From Paractinoplanes toevensis (GTDB lineage: Bacteria > Actinomycetota > Actinomycetes > Mycobacteriales > Micromonosporaceae): a stretch of 64,000 bases of DNA. The position numbers and the translations under genes are program-made. Numbering within the stretch: position 1 is the first letter of the stretch; each line of letters begins with the position of its first letter. Shown here in pieces: positions 8,439-16,295 of the stretch. The stretch is from positions 1-64,000 of the forward strand of contig NZ_BOQN01000085.1 of the NCBI RefSeq assembly GCF_018332695.1. Reading direction: 5' to 3'. A model generated the notes under the pieces. The model searched no databases, was not told the DNA's origin, and saw only the letters and a list, made by a program, of their open reading frames with translations.

Positions 8439-8469
8439 GCACGCTATTGCACCCAGTGCAATAGCGTGC
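8439..8469. promoter_or_regulatory. Perfect palindromic operator for the TetR regulator
   Basis: The arms GCACGCTATTGCAC (8439-8452) and GTGCAATAGCGTGC (8456-8469) are exact inverse complements around a CCA spacer. The site is 28 bp upstream of the tetR start and 14 bp upstream of the SDR start, so it can control both. Confidence 0.92.
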
Positions 8470-8483
8470 GTAGAGTGAATGCC

Positions 8484-9308
8484 ATGAGCAAAGTTGATTA
8501 CCACCGCCAGACCGTCATCATCACCGGCGCCAGCTCCGGCCTCGGCGCCGAGTTCGCCCGCCAACTGGCCCGCCGCGGCGCGGACCTCGTGCTGGTCGCC
8601 CGCCGCGCGGACCGGCTGCACAGCCTGGCCGCCGAACTCACCCGCGCGCACGGTGTCACGGTGACCGTTGTCGCCCGCGACCTCGGCCAGCCCGACGCCG
8701 GCCGCACCCTGCGCGCCGAGATCGAGTCCCGCGGCATCTACGCCACCGGATTGGTCAACAACGCCGGCTTCGGCACCCACAACGCGTTCACCGACGAAGA
8801 TCCCGAGCGCCTGCAAAGCATGATCGCGCTGAACATCAGTGCGCTGGTCGACCTCAGCCGCGCCTACCTCGGCCCGCTGGCCGCCGCCGACACCGGCGTC
8901 CTGATCAACGTCGCGAGCCTGCTGGGCTTCCAGCCGACCCCGTACATGGGTGTCTACGGCGCCACCAAGGCGTTCGTCCTCAGCTTCACCGAATCGCTGT
9001 GGGAGGAGACCCACGGCACCGGCCTGCGCGTCCTGGCCGTGTGCCCCGGCGCGATGCAGACCGAGTTCTTCGACGCCGCCGGCAGCCAGTCCGCCGACTA
9101 CGGCGCGAAGCGCGCCACCCCCGCCGACGTCGTGGCCGTCGCCCTCGACACGCTCGACCGCCGATCCGCGCCGCCGTCGGTGATCACCAACGGCCGCCCG
9201 CTCGCCCTGGCCAGCAAGTTCCTGCCGCGCCGCCGGATCGTCCGGCTCATGGGCTCGCTGGGCCGCCGTCAGCTCGCGCAATCCCTCGCCGCCCTCACCA
9301 ACAGCTGA
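8484..9308 (+). CDS. Short-chain dehydrogenase/reductase (SDR)
   Basis: 274-aa NAD(P)-dependent oxidoreductase. The Rossmann motif TGASSGLG is at residues 14-21, NNAG at 92-95, the catalytic serine in NVASLLG near 145, and Y158-x3-K162 (YGATK). ARR after the second strand suggests NADPH preference. The ATG at 8484 is used because a start further upstream would run through the palindromic operator. The length and the C-terminal RRRIVRLMGSLGRR fit the DltE/YqjQ-like group acting on acyl or aldehyde substrates. It probably formed an operon with the aldehyde dehydrogenase whose 5' fragment follows 11 bp later. Confidence 0.92.
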   Translation: MSKVDYHRQTVIITGASSGLGAEFARQLARRGADLVLVARRADRLHSLAAELTRAHGVTVTVVARDLGQPDAGRTLRAEIESRGIYATGLVNNAGFGTHNAFTDEDPERLQSMIALNISALVDLSRAYLGPLAAADTGVLINVASLLGFQPTPYMGVYGATKAFVLSFTESLWEETHGTGLRVLAVCPGAMQTEFFDAAGSQSADYGAKRATPADVVAVALDTLDRRSAPPSVITNGRPLALASKFLPRRRIVRLMGSLGRRQLAQSLAALTNS

Positions 9309-9319
9309 GGACCACGATC

Positions 9320-9535
9320 ATGACCAGCACAGACGTCACCGCGCAGCCCACCGACGCGGAGCGTTTCCGTCACCTACTCGAAGTTCAGCGCGCCGCGTAT
9401 CGCGATGGAGCCCCATCACTGGCGGCGCGGCGCAGCGATCTGCACAGGTTCAAGGCGGCGCTGATCGCCCGGCGCCACGCCATCGAGCGGGCGATCAACA
9501 CCGACTTCGGACATCGCTCGCGACACGAGACCGCT
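9320..9535 (+). pseudogene. 5' fragment of aldehyde dehydrogenase (coniferyl-aldehyde type)
   Basis: The ATG at 9320 follows a GAGGA and reads 72 residues like the N-terminus of coniferyl-aldehyde dehydrogenase-type enzymes (LLEVQRAAYRDGAPSL, RRSDLHRFKAALIARR, FGHRSRHETA). Homology then stops abruptly where family members continue for about 400 residues. The sequence beyond 9535 belongs to the flank and coding region of the oppositely oriented gene at 9553. None of the NAD-binding or catalytic residues remain. The frame stays open to 9700, so a chimaeric product of about 127 aa could be made but would not be an enzyme. Confidence 0.8.
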
Positions 9536-9552
9536 GTACAGCCGGATGTCGC

Positions 9553-9891
9553 TCAACCCTCGGAGGTTTCGATGGGGGCGCCTCGGCGCTCATCGCCGGT
9601 ATCGAAGAACGCATCGAGGTACGCGGCCGGCTGGAGTGGGCTCTCGCGGAGCAGGGAGAACAGCTCGGCGCCATGGCCGGGCTCGTCGGTCAGGGCGTAG
9701 ACCTGCGCCAGGCCAAGGTATTCGCCGGCTACGTCGGCGGCGTACTCGCCGGCCTCAGCCTCGGCCAAGGTCACTGCCTCAGCGGGCGATGAGGCACGCC
9801 AGAGCGTTACCCGCTCCTCATACGTCGCAGGCGCTTCGGCATGAAGCCGGAAGAGGCACCGGATCGAGAACCAAGCTCCCTGCGTATCCAC
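9553..9891 (-). CDS. DUF4288-type protein
   Basis: 112 aa, soluble. The arrangement WFSIRCLFR, YEERVTLWRA, AEAVTLAEAEAGEYA, YLGLAQVYAL, GAELFSLLRES and AYLDAFFDTGDER matches the small DUF4288 family as I remember it; its function is not established. It is apparently complete, with MDTQGAW as start. It sits exactly at the breakpoint of the aldehyde dehydrogenase fragment, so it arrived with, or was moved by, the rearrangement that destroyed that gene. Confidence 0.75.
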   Translation of the reverse strand: MDTQGAWFSIRCLFRLHAEAPATYEERVTLWRASSPAEAVTLAEAEAGEYAADVAGEYLGLAQVYALTDEPGHGAELFSLLRESPLQPAAYLDAFFDTGDERRGAPIETSEG

Positions 9892-10003
9892 GCTGGCAGT
9901 GTGCCCTTATCAACTGAGCAACGCACTCTCGTGCCGCTGTCCGGCGCGTTGGCCGCTCGTAGGATCGTCAGTTACTGCCGGAACTGAGGGGCGGTCGTCG
10001 CGC

Positions 10004-10450
10004 TCAGGCGGTGCTGCCCTGTATGGATCGCGAGTAATGGTCGACGGTGGTGAGCCACTTGTTCAGCTCGCGCCGGCACGATGCGGTCACCAGGCGACGG
10101 GTCAAACGGCCGGTCGGCATATCCACGGTCCACCGCAGCAGGGTGCCTGCCGTGTCCGGCAGCAGTTCGGCACGTTGGACGCCGGCATGCCTGCCCGCAC
10201 GATCGACCTCGGCCATCCATCGCGCTTCCGGGGTCGCTTCGCGGATCACATAGTGAAGCCGTGCCCGCGCGAGACCGGCACGAACGGTGAAGACGTACTG
10301 CGACCCGACCTCGCCGTTACCCGTTGTCGACTCCAGGTGACACCGAGGATCCAGTCGCTCGTACATTTGCGGCGTCGTGACGACGTACCAGACTGTGGCC
10401 GGGGCCGCAGCGATATGACGCACCTGCGTTACCGACACCGTCGACTTCAC
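10004..10450 (-). CDS. SRPBCC/polyketide-cyclase-like protein
   Basis: 148 aa from the GTG at 10450. The opening VTQVRHIAAAPATVWYVVTTPQMYERLDPR is the classical SRPBCC/START-like helix-grip start (strand, then PAxVW). A VGSQYVFTVRAG strand and an LLRWTVDMPTG strand follow. Such proteins bind hydrophobic ligands or act as cyclases or chaperone co-factors; none of these roles can be chosen here. An ATG at 10498 gives a longer form with a basic tail, less likely because homologous sequence begins only at residue 17 of that form. It is separated from its neighbours by more than 100 bp. Confidence 0.7.
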   Translation of the reverse strand: MKSTVSVTQVRHIAAAPATVWYVVTTPQMYERLDPRCHLESTTGNGEVGSQYVFTVRAGLARARLHYVIREATPEARWMAEVDRAGRHAGVQRAELLPDTAGTLLRWTVDMPTGRLTRRLVTASCRRELNKWLTTVDHYSRSIQGSTA

Positions 10451-10586
10451 GGCGCGGAGCTTACTGTAGTGCCGGCATCCGGTCATGCCGCTGTCCATGC
10501 GCGTCGAGTCGGCCTGGACGACTGCCGTTTTCCGGTCAGTTCGCTGGAGCTCGTGTTAGCCGGGCCCGGATAGTGAGCCGGCGTGA

Positions 10587-11057
10587 TCAGCGGCGTGACG
10601 ATCGCGTTGGCGTACCGTCCGGCTGGTAGCGGCGGCGGACACCGAACGCGCGAGGTGATGGGCCGTAGCGGCGTAAGACCACCAAACGCCGTAATGCCTC
10701 GTCGAGGGTGGGTCGTATTCCGGTCGTCACCCACCACAGGGCTGTCGAAGGCTCCTGCATCGGGACGAACCAGTTGTTTCGCTGCCGAATAAAGGCACCA
10801 TGGGCGCTGCGGTACGTGAATCCGTGCAAGGCCTCATACGAACTCCAGACCGACAGGTTGACCACCATTGTGTTGTCTCCCTCGGCCCGGACAGTGACGT
10901 TCCGACCGTGTCCGTCGGCGTATCGCCACAGGAAACCGTCGCTCTGCTCCGCCATCCGCAGTACCGGGTCGATCGCGGCCACGAAACCGGCCATCTCCGG
11001 TGCGTCGAGCGGCGAACGCAGCCGGGCGACGTTGACCTGCGCCAGCTCCCAGCCCAC
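10587..11057 (-). CDS. DUF3291 family protein
   Basis: 156 aa. ELAQVNVARLRSPLDAPEM at the start, DGFLWRYADG, VNLSVWSSYEALHGF and ALWWVTTGIRPTLDEALRRL are in the order expected for DUF3291. This is a monooxygenase-like (dimeric alpha/beta barrel) family of unknown activity found near small biosynthetic and detoxification genes. The C-terminal tail from about residue 135 is basic and probably disordered. No operon partner is evident. Confidence 0.85.
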   Translation of the reverse strand: MGWELAQVNVARLRSPLDAPEMAGFVAAIDPVLRMAEQSDGFLWRYADGHGRNVTVRAEGDNTMVVNLSVWSSYEALHGFTYRSAHGAFIRQRNNWFVPMQEPSTALWWVTTGIRPTLDEALRRLVVLRRYGPSPRAFGVRRRYQPDGTPTRSSRR

Positions 11058-11149
11058 CTCGTCAGCCTAATATCGCTGCTTGGCGCGCGTACTCATCTGC
11101 TGCCGGCCGTGCGCGGCGGGCGGCCGTGAGCCGTCACGCGGCGTTACGC

Positions 11150-11483
11150 ACCTCAGGGCCGGCCCGACGCGCGCGCGTTCCGAAGTGCAGAACCCTACTT
11201 CGCGCAGCAGTACAACGGCTCGTACCGGGTCAGCATGATCCGCGGGGCGCACCACTTCGCTCTTCCGAACCGGTCGAGCGGCTCGGCGCAGGCCGACTTC
11301 TTCGTCGGGCGTGGTGGTGGCTGGTCGGCCGACGGCAGGACGCTGCCCGGCGCTCTGCCGGCGGGGGCGCCCACCTGGTCCTTCTGGCAGTACTCGAGCC
11401 GCGGCCCCTTCGCCGGGGACTCGAACCAGTGGCACGACGCCCTCGACCGGCTTCGCGTCCTGGCCTGCAACGGTGGCTGCTGA
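11150..11483 (+). pseudogene. GH25 lysozyme remnant with internal deletion
   Basis: The translated frame reads EPYFAQQYNGSYRVSMIRGAHHFALP and then a DFFVGRGGGWSADGRTLPGAL string, which is the centre of actinobacterial GH25 (Lyz) muramidases. It jumps directly to SFWQYSSRGPFAGD and LDRLRVLACNG, the extreme C-terminus of the same family. About 100 residues, including the segment that normally begins DIEY, are absent, yet the frame is preserved across the join. The N-terminal strand with the DVSHWQG catalytic Asp is also missing or unrecognisable. The product cannot be an active muramidase. An in-frame ATG at 11235 could still yield 82 residues. Confidence 0.8.
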
Positions 11484-11491
11484 GCGGCGGT

Positions 11492-12310
11492 TCAGTCCGG
11501 GCGGCCGCAGTGGAACGGTGCCACGCCGGCCGCCATCCGGATCCCGCCGAGAAGATGGGACAGCAGCAGCGGATCGGAGTAGTACTCGGCCTTGTGACCC
11601 ATCGCGGTGTAGAACACACGGCCACCGTCGTACGGCTGGCACCAGGAGATCGGGTGGTGCGGGCCCATCCCGGGCGAGCCGCCGGGGAGGCTGTAGCCGC
11701 GCGGGTCGTACGTCCGTTCGTCCACCTCGGCCAGGACCCGTACGGTGTCGCGGGGGTTGGTGCGGAAGTTGTACCACTCCTCCTCGCGCTCCCAGCGGCG
11801 CGGCAGCGGCCGGGTCGCGGCGGTGTCGCGGCCGAGGACCTTCACCGTGGCGACCTGGAACTGCGGGCTCACCGAGCCGGGGTGGTCGCGGAAGTACGCC
11901 CCGACCAGGCCGCCGTACCAGGCCCAGTCGTACTCGGTGTCGGATGCGGCGTGGATGCCCGCATATCCGCCGCCGGCCCGGATGTAGCGCTCGAAGGCGG
12001 CCTGCTGCGCGTCGTTCAGCACGTCGCCCGTGGTGCTCAGCCACACCACGACGTCGTACCGGGCGAGGTTCGCGTCGGTGAACGCCGCGGCGTCCTCGGT
12101 GGCGTCGACCCGGAAGTGGTGCCGGGCGCCGAGCTGCTGGATCGCGGCCACCCCGGCCGGGATCGAGTCGTGCCGGAACGCCGCCGTCTTCGAGAAGACC
12201 AGCGCCGTGAACCGATGATGCCCCGACGCCGCCGCGGCACCGGGACTCACCGGACCGGCGAGCCCCACCGCCAACGCTGCCATCACGACGAACCTGACCA
12301 GGCGCTTCAT
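11492..12310 (-). CDS. Secreted ThuA-domain protein
   Basis: 272 aa. An N-terminal Sec signal (KRLVRFVVMAALAVGLAG, cleavage near AAA-S at about residue 28) is followed by a ThuA fold: FTALVFSKTAAFRHDSI, YDVVVWLSTTGDVL, GGGYAGIHAASDTEYDW, HPISWCQPYDGGRVFYTAMGHK. ThuA domains are class-I glutamine-amidotransferase-like and are often attached to extracellular sugar-active or glucose-dehydrogenase-like proteins; the reaction is not established. Its ATG overlaps the stop of the upstream RTX gene (ATGA), so the two are translationally coupled. Confidence 0.92.
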   Translation of the reverse strand: MKRLVRFVVMAALAVGLAGPVSPGAAAASGHHRFTALVFSKTAAFRHDSIPAGVAAIQQLGARHHFRVDATEDAAAFTDANLARYDVVVWLSTTGDVLNDAQQAAFERYIRAGGGYAGIHAASDTEYDWAWYGGLVGAYFRDHPGSVSPQFQVATVKVLGRDTAATRPLPRRWEREEEWYNFRTNPRDTVRVLAEVDERTYDPRGYSLPGGSPGMGPHHPISWCQPYDGGRVFYTAMGHKAEYYSDPLLLSHLLGGIRMAAGVAPFHCGRPD

Positions 12311-13830
12311 GATCCCTCCTCAGCTTGGAACGGGTGTAGCGAGCAGGACGGTGTCGGGCTCGGCGACAACGTGCCGGACGGCGTGCCGTTCGGCGGCGGG
12401 GTGGGGCTGGTCGGCGGGCTGGTGTTCCGGGCGGGCGCCGGTGGGGCGGCCTGCGGTGCCGGCGCGGTCGGACCGGGTGTGGCGGTCGGGGCCGGTGGCA
12501 TCGTCATCGACGTCGGCGGCAGGCACCGCGGTTCGTTGCACGACGCGAGGCCGTCGCCCGGATCCCCGGTGCAGACGTCCACGGAGAGACCGCCGTCGGC
12601 GAGGTCGCCGGGCGCCCCGTCCACGGCGTCGAGGACATCCTGACCGTCCTGTCCGCGCAGGACGTCCACCCCGGGGCCGCCGGTCAGCGAGTTGGCGACG
12701 TTGTCGCCGATCAACGTGTCCGCCGCGCTGCCACCGAGCACCGACTCGATGTCGGATTCCTCGCCCGGGAACACGCCGTCCCACCGGTACCTGCCGACCT
12801 GGTCGCCCTCGCCGTCGGCGCCGTCGTCGGCCTGTCCGTCGAGGGTGACCGTGAGCGGCGTGGTGCGGGCGCGGTAGTCGGCGGTGTCGGTTCCGAAGCC
12901 GCCCGACAGAACGTCCCGGCCGTCGGTTCCGGGCAGAGCCGGGAACCGGTCCTTGCCGCTGCCGCCGTACAGGGTGTCGTCCTGCGTGCCGCCGTCGAGC
13001 ACGTCGTCGCCGTCCCCGCCGACCAGCGTGTCCCGGCCCCGGCCGCCGCTGAGCACGTCGGCGCCCAGGCCACCGATCAGCACGTCGTCGCCACCACCGC
13101 CGATCAGCTCGTCCGCGCCGTCGCCGCCGCAGATCACCTCGGGACCGGGCCCGCCCACCAGGCGGTCCGGCCCGGGCGTCCCCAGCATCGTGCACCGGGG
13201 CAGCGCGGGTGTGGTGTCGTAACGGAGGTACTGCCAGTGCGACGTTCCGGTGAGGCTTTCCGCCATCAGCGCCGGTGTCCCGCCACCGGCCCAGGTCAGG
13301 GTGTGGTCGATGACGACCCGGCCGTCGACGGACAGCTTGACCCGTTCCCGGCGTACCTCAAGCTTGTAAGTGTGGAAGGCACTCTGCGTGTCCATCGGAT
13401 GGACGACCACTTCGGGATAGGTCAGGCAGACCTGACCGCGGGCGAAGGTCACGTGGATGACCGTGAGGTGGTCACCGGCCCAGAGGTGGGCCGGGTCGTT
13501 GGGCAGGCAGCCCTCGTTCACCGATCGGTCCAGGCGCATCCGCGCCTCGACCGTCCAGCCCAGATTGTTGTCGGCGGTGCCCGACCAGTCGCTCGGCGCG
13601 CCGTCGAACAGGCCCACCGATCCGTACGGTCCGAGCGTCAGGATGTCACCGGCAACGGTGGCCGGCTGGTTGACCTGCCAGGGACCCGGCGGCAACTGGG
13701 TGAAGGTCTGCACCACCGGGGTGCGGCCCTGTGCCGAGCCGGCCCAGACGAGCGCGGCGGCCGTCACCAACAGGGCGGCCAGCATGCGGTAGGTGGAGGA
13801 TCGTGCGACGCCGGCCGCGGAACGGTTCAT
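12307..13830 (-). CDS. Secreted RTX (haemolysin-type calcium-binding) protein
   Basis: 507 aa. A signal peptide or anchor (MLAALLVTAAALVWAGSAQG) precedes an N-terminal beta-sandwich, about residues 40-220, resembling LamG-like carbohydrate-binding modules (LGWTVEARMRLD; HTYKLEVRRERVKLSVDG). Then come about seven glycine/aspartate nonapeptide repeats (GGDGADELIGGGGDDVLIGG and similar), followed by a Pro/Ala/Thr-rich C-terminal tail. The RTX repeats should form calcium-bound parallel beta-rolls outside the cell. The start is the ATG at 13830, 5-10 bp after GGGGGCAG; an alternative lies at 13851. It is coupled to the ThuA gene, which suggests a joint extracellular, perhaps carbohydrate-directed, role. 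Confidence 0.9.
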   Translation of the reverse strand: MNRSAAGVARSSTYRMLAALLVTAAALVWAGSAQGRTPVVQTFTQLPPGPWQVNQPATVAGDILTLGPYGSVGLFDGAPSDWSGTADNNLGWTVEARMRLDRSVNEGCLPNDPAHLWAGDHLTVIHVTFARGQVCLTYPEVVVHPMDTQSAFHTYKLEVRRERVKLSVDGRVVIDHTLTWAGGGTPALMAESLTGTSHWQYLRYDTTPALPRCTMLGTPGPDRLVGGPGPEVICGGDGADELIGGGGDDVLIGGLGADVLSGGRGRDTLVGGDGDDVLDGGTQDDTLYGGSGKDRFPALPGTDGRDVLSGGFGTDTADYRARTTPLTVTLDGQADDGADGEGDQVGRYRWDGVFPGEESDIESVLGGSAADTLIGDNVANSLTGGPGVDVLRGQDGQDVLDAVDGAPGDLADGGLSVDVCTGDPGDGLASCNEPRCLPPTSMTMPPAPTATPGPTAPAPQAAPPAPARNTSPPTSPTPPPNGTPSGTLSPSPTPSCSLHPFQAEEGS

Positions 13831-14086
13831 TGTGCTCTGCCCCCGAACCATAGATTGCCATCACTGTATGGGGAGCGCTCCCACTCGGGAATCCTTCGGC
13901 CGGACGGTGCCGCTGTTCGCATACCGGGCGGTGTGGTCGAAACGTGGCGTTCGAAGTGATGGGTGAAGTGGACCCGATCGTGAAGCCGACCTCGACGGCG
14001 ACGCGGGCGGCGGGCCGTGCCGCGCGCAGATCCCCCGAGCGGCACCCGCCGGGAATACCATGGCCGGGGTGCGGTCAGGAGGGCCT

Positions 14087-15103
14087 ATGACTATGTCGGA
14101 CAAGGATCTCGTCTTCCTCTGCCACGCCTCCGACGACAAGGATGTGGTCAGAGGCCTCCATCAGAACCTGACCCACGACGGCGTCAATTGCTGGCTGGAC
14201 GATGTGGATCTTGTCGGCGGGCAGAACTGGGACGAGGAGATCACCAAGGCGATCCGGCGTTCGAGGTTCGTTCTTGTCTGCCTGTCGAAAAATTCGGTCT
14301 CCAAGACCGGCTACGTCCAGAAAGAACTCCGGCGGGCGCTCGACGTGGCCGATGAGCAACCGGAAGGTCGCGCCTTCATCATTCCGGTGCGTTTGAAGCC
14401 GTGCGAGATCCCGCAGAGTCTGAGCAAATGGCACTGTGTCGATCTGTACCGGTTGAACGGCTATCCGAAGCTCCTGGAGAGCCTCGGCGTCGAGCTGCCG
14501 GAGGAGTGGTTGTTGTCCGAGGAGGTCCTGGCTGCGGACGCGACCGGCACCGTCCTCAAGCCGATGAACCGCATCAACGACGATCACCTGCTCGAAGATC
14601 TATGGGATCTGTACTTCAATCGCACCGTCGGATTCAATTCGTTACGAATCCAGCGCTCCCTCATGTACCGCTCGGAGTTCGACGAGGTCATGCGGGATGA
14701 GCGCATTGAAAAGCTGCTTTGCTTGGGTCCCGACGGGCGCCCCCTCGGCATGGCCGCGCTCACCAACGATCTGGACGCCATGCCTCTTGTCTCGCCGCAA
14801 TACTTCGAGCGGCTATGGCCCGATCACTACGCGCGTCGGCAGATCTGGATGATCGAGTTCGCGGTGGCAGATCTCGACAATTCCGTGGCGGTCTACTACG
14901 CGTTGTTCGAGCAGATCTGCCGGTCCGTCTCCTACCGAGGGCGAATGATCGGTATCGACGTAGGCGCCCTGGACGAAGACGCTCGGCTGGTGTGGCGAGC
15001 AGTGGAGAGTGCCGTCCTGCGGACTGAAGGCAACATTCGAGACCATCACAACGGCCAATTCCGCTTGTTCGAGCTCGATCGCACCGACGGCGCCGCCACT
15101 TGA
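14087..15103 (+). CDS. TIR-domain protein with acetyltransferase-like C-terminus
   Basis: 338 aa from the ATG at 14087, which has AGGAGG at ideal spacing. Residues 1-140 form a TIR domain (DLVFLCHASDDKDVVRGL, CWLDDVDLVGGQNWDEEI, RSRFVLVCLSKNS), with E80 in GYVQKEL as the likely catalytic glutamate. Residues about 165-335 are globular: LWDLYFNRTVGFNSLRIQRS, GPDGRPLGMAALTNDLDAMPLVSPQYFERL and IEFAVADL. The GRPLG/MAALTND and IEFAVAD strands followed by a long helix remind me of GNAT acyltransferases, but no clear acetyl-CoA loop is seen. There are no membrane segments. TIR proteins of this layout are often anti-phage or NAD-depleting effectors; that role is inference. Confidence 0.85.
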   Translation: MTMSDKDLVFLCHASDDKDVVRGLHQNLTHDGVNCWLDDVDLVGGQNWDEEITKAIRRSRFVLVCLSKNSVSKTGYVQKELRRALDVADEQPEGRAFIIPVRLKPCEIPQSLSKWHCVDLYRLNGYPKLLESLGVELPEEWLLSEEVLAADATGTVLKPMNRINDDHLLEDLWDLYFNRTVGFNSLRIQRSLMYRSEFDEVMRDERIEKLLCLGPDGRPLGMAALTNDLDAMPLVSPQYFERLWPDHYARRQIWMIEFAVADLDNSVAVYYALFEQICRSVSYRGRMIGIDVGALDEDARLVWRAVESAVLRTEGNIRDHHNGQFRLFELDRTDGAAT

Positions 15104-15290
15104 CACGGCAGATCTCAGAATGCCGCGCAGCCGATCAAGGCGGACGATGAGCCGGCCGATGCGATCCGTGCCCAATGGAGGAACGCCGCGCGCACCGGTT
15201 CCTCCTGCTCGCGGTCCTTCGCGTGATCCTGGCCCAGCGCTGAGGGACTGATCCACGCGGGGCTGTCTCCGGCGTGGCCAGGCAATTAAC

Positions 15291-16295
15291 ATGCTCGACA
15301 TGAGCCGCCCGACGATTTACGACGTGGCGCGCGAAGCCGGGGTGGCCGCCTCCACGGTGTCGCGGGCCTACGCGCGGCCGGGGCGGGTCAACGCGGAGAC
15401 CGCCCAGCGGGTGTTCCGGGCGGCGGAGCGGCTGGGCTATCGATCGGGGTCGGCCGGGCAGCCGGCCGACCGGGCGGTGCGGCACGCCATCGCGCTCGTG
15501 GTCGCCGACGTCACCAATCCGTTCTACGGCGACATCATCAAGGGCGCGTACGAAGCCGCGCGGGAGGCCGGTTACCAGCTGATCCTGTCGCACACCAACG
15601 AGTCGCCGAAGGTGGAGCGGCAGACGATCGAGCAGGAGCTCGACCAGGTCGACGGTCTCGTCATCGCCAGCTCGCGGATGACCGACTCGGCCCTGCGCAT
15701 GGTGGCCAAGCAGAAGGCGGTGGTGCTGCTCAACCGCAGCATCCCGGAGGCGAACTGTGTGCTCAACGACGCCGAGCGGGGCATCCGGCGGGCGGTCGAG
15801 CACCTCGCCAAGCTGGGGCACGAACGGATCACGTACGTGGCCGGGCCGGAGGCGAGCTGGTCCGACGGTGTGCGCTGGCGGGCCGTCCGCAAGGTCGCGG
15901 CCGAGCTGCGGCTGGAGGCGCGCCGGGTCGGGCCGTGCGAGCCGACCGTGCTGGCCGGGATCAGCGCCGCGCTGCGGGTCGCCGAGCTCGAGTCGACGGC
16001 CGTGCAGGCGTACAACGATCAGCTCGCGATCGGCATCGTGAAGGGGCTGCGCCGGCTCGGCATCGACGTGCCGAGCCAGGTCAGCGTGATCGGCTTCGAC
16101 AACATCATCTTCGACGAGCTGGTCGAACCGCAGCTCACCACGATCGCCTCGCCGCTCTACCGGATGGGCTTCACCGGCGTCCAGAACTGCATCGCGGTCG
16201 CCCAAGGCGCGCAGCCCAGCGGCGATCCGCTGGTGCTACCGGTGCGCCTGGTCGTGCGCGGCTCGACCGCCCGGCGGTCGCGCCAGGTCAGCTAG
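15291..16295 (+). CDS. LacI-family transcriptional regulator of the sugar locus
   Basis: 334 aa. An N-terminal LacI helix-turn-helix with hinge (TIYDVAREAGVAASTVSRAYARP) is followed by a periplasmic-binding-like effector domain (IALVVADVTNPFYGDIIKGAYEAA; VIGFDNIIFDELVEPQLTTI). The effector is probably a sugar or sugar acid. The ATG at 15291 or 15300 may be used; neither has a clear ribosome site, which suits a leaderless message. It is convergent with the transport/catabolic operon (stop codons overlap by 4 bp). It is the obvious candidate to bind the GGCAA-n4-TTGCC palindromes at 23.2 and 28.7 kb, although no such site lies at its own promoter. Confidence 0.93.
   Translation: MLDMSRPTIYDVAREAGVAASTVSRAYARPGRVNAETAQRVFRAAERLGYRSGSAGQPADRAVRHAIALVVADVTNPFYGDIIKGAYEAAREAGYQLILSHTNESPKVERQTIEQELDQVDGLVIASSRMTDSALRMVAKQKAVVLLNRSIPEANCVLNDAERGIRRAVEHLAKLGHERITYVAGPEASWSDGVRWRAVRKVAAELRLEARRVGPCEPTVLAGISAALRVAELESTAVQAYNDQLAIGIVKGLRRLGIDVPSQVSVIGFDNIIFDELVEPQLTTIASPLYRMGFTGVQNCIAVAQGAQPSGDPLVLPVRLVVRGSTARRSRQVS

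Noticed and set aside
11126..12643. 505-codon plus-strand frame
   Set aside because: Antisense to the ThuA and RTX genes and arginine-rich; the only meaningful plus-strand coding there is the GH25 remnant, which lies in a different frame.
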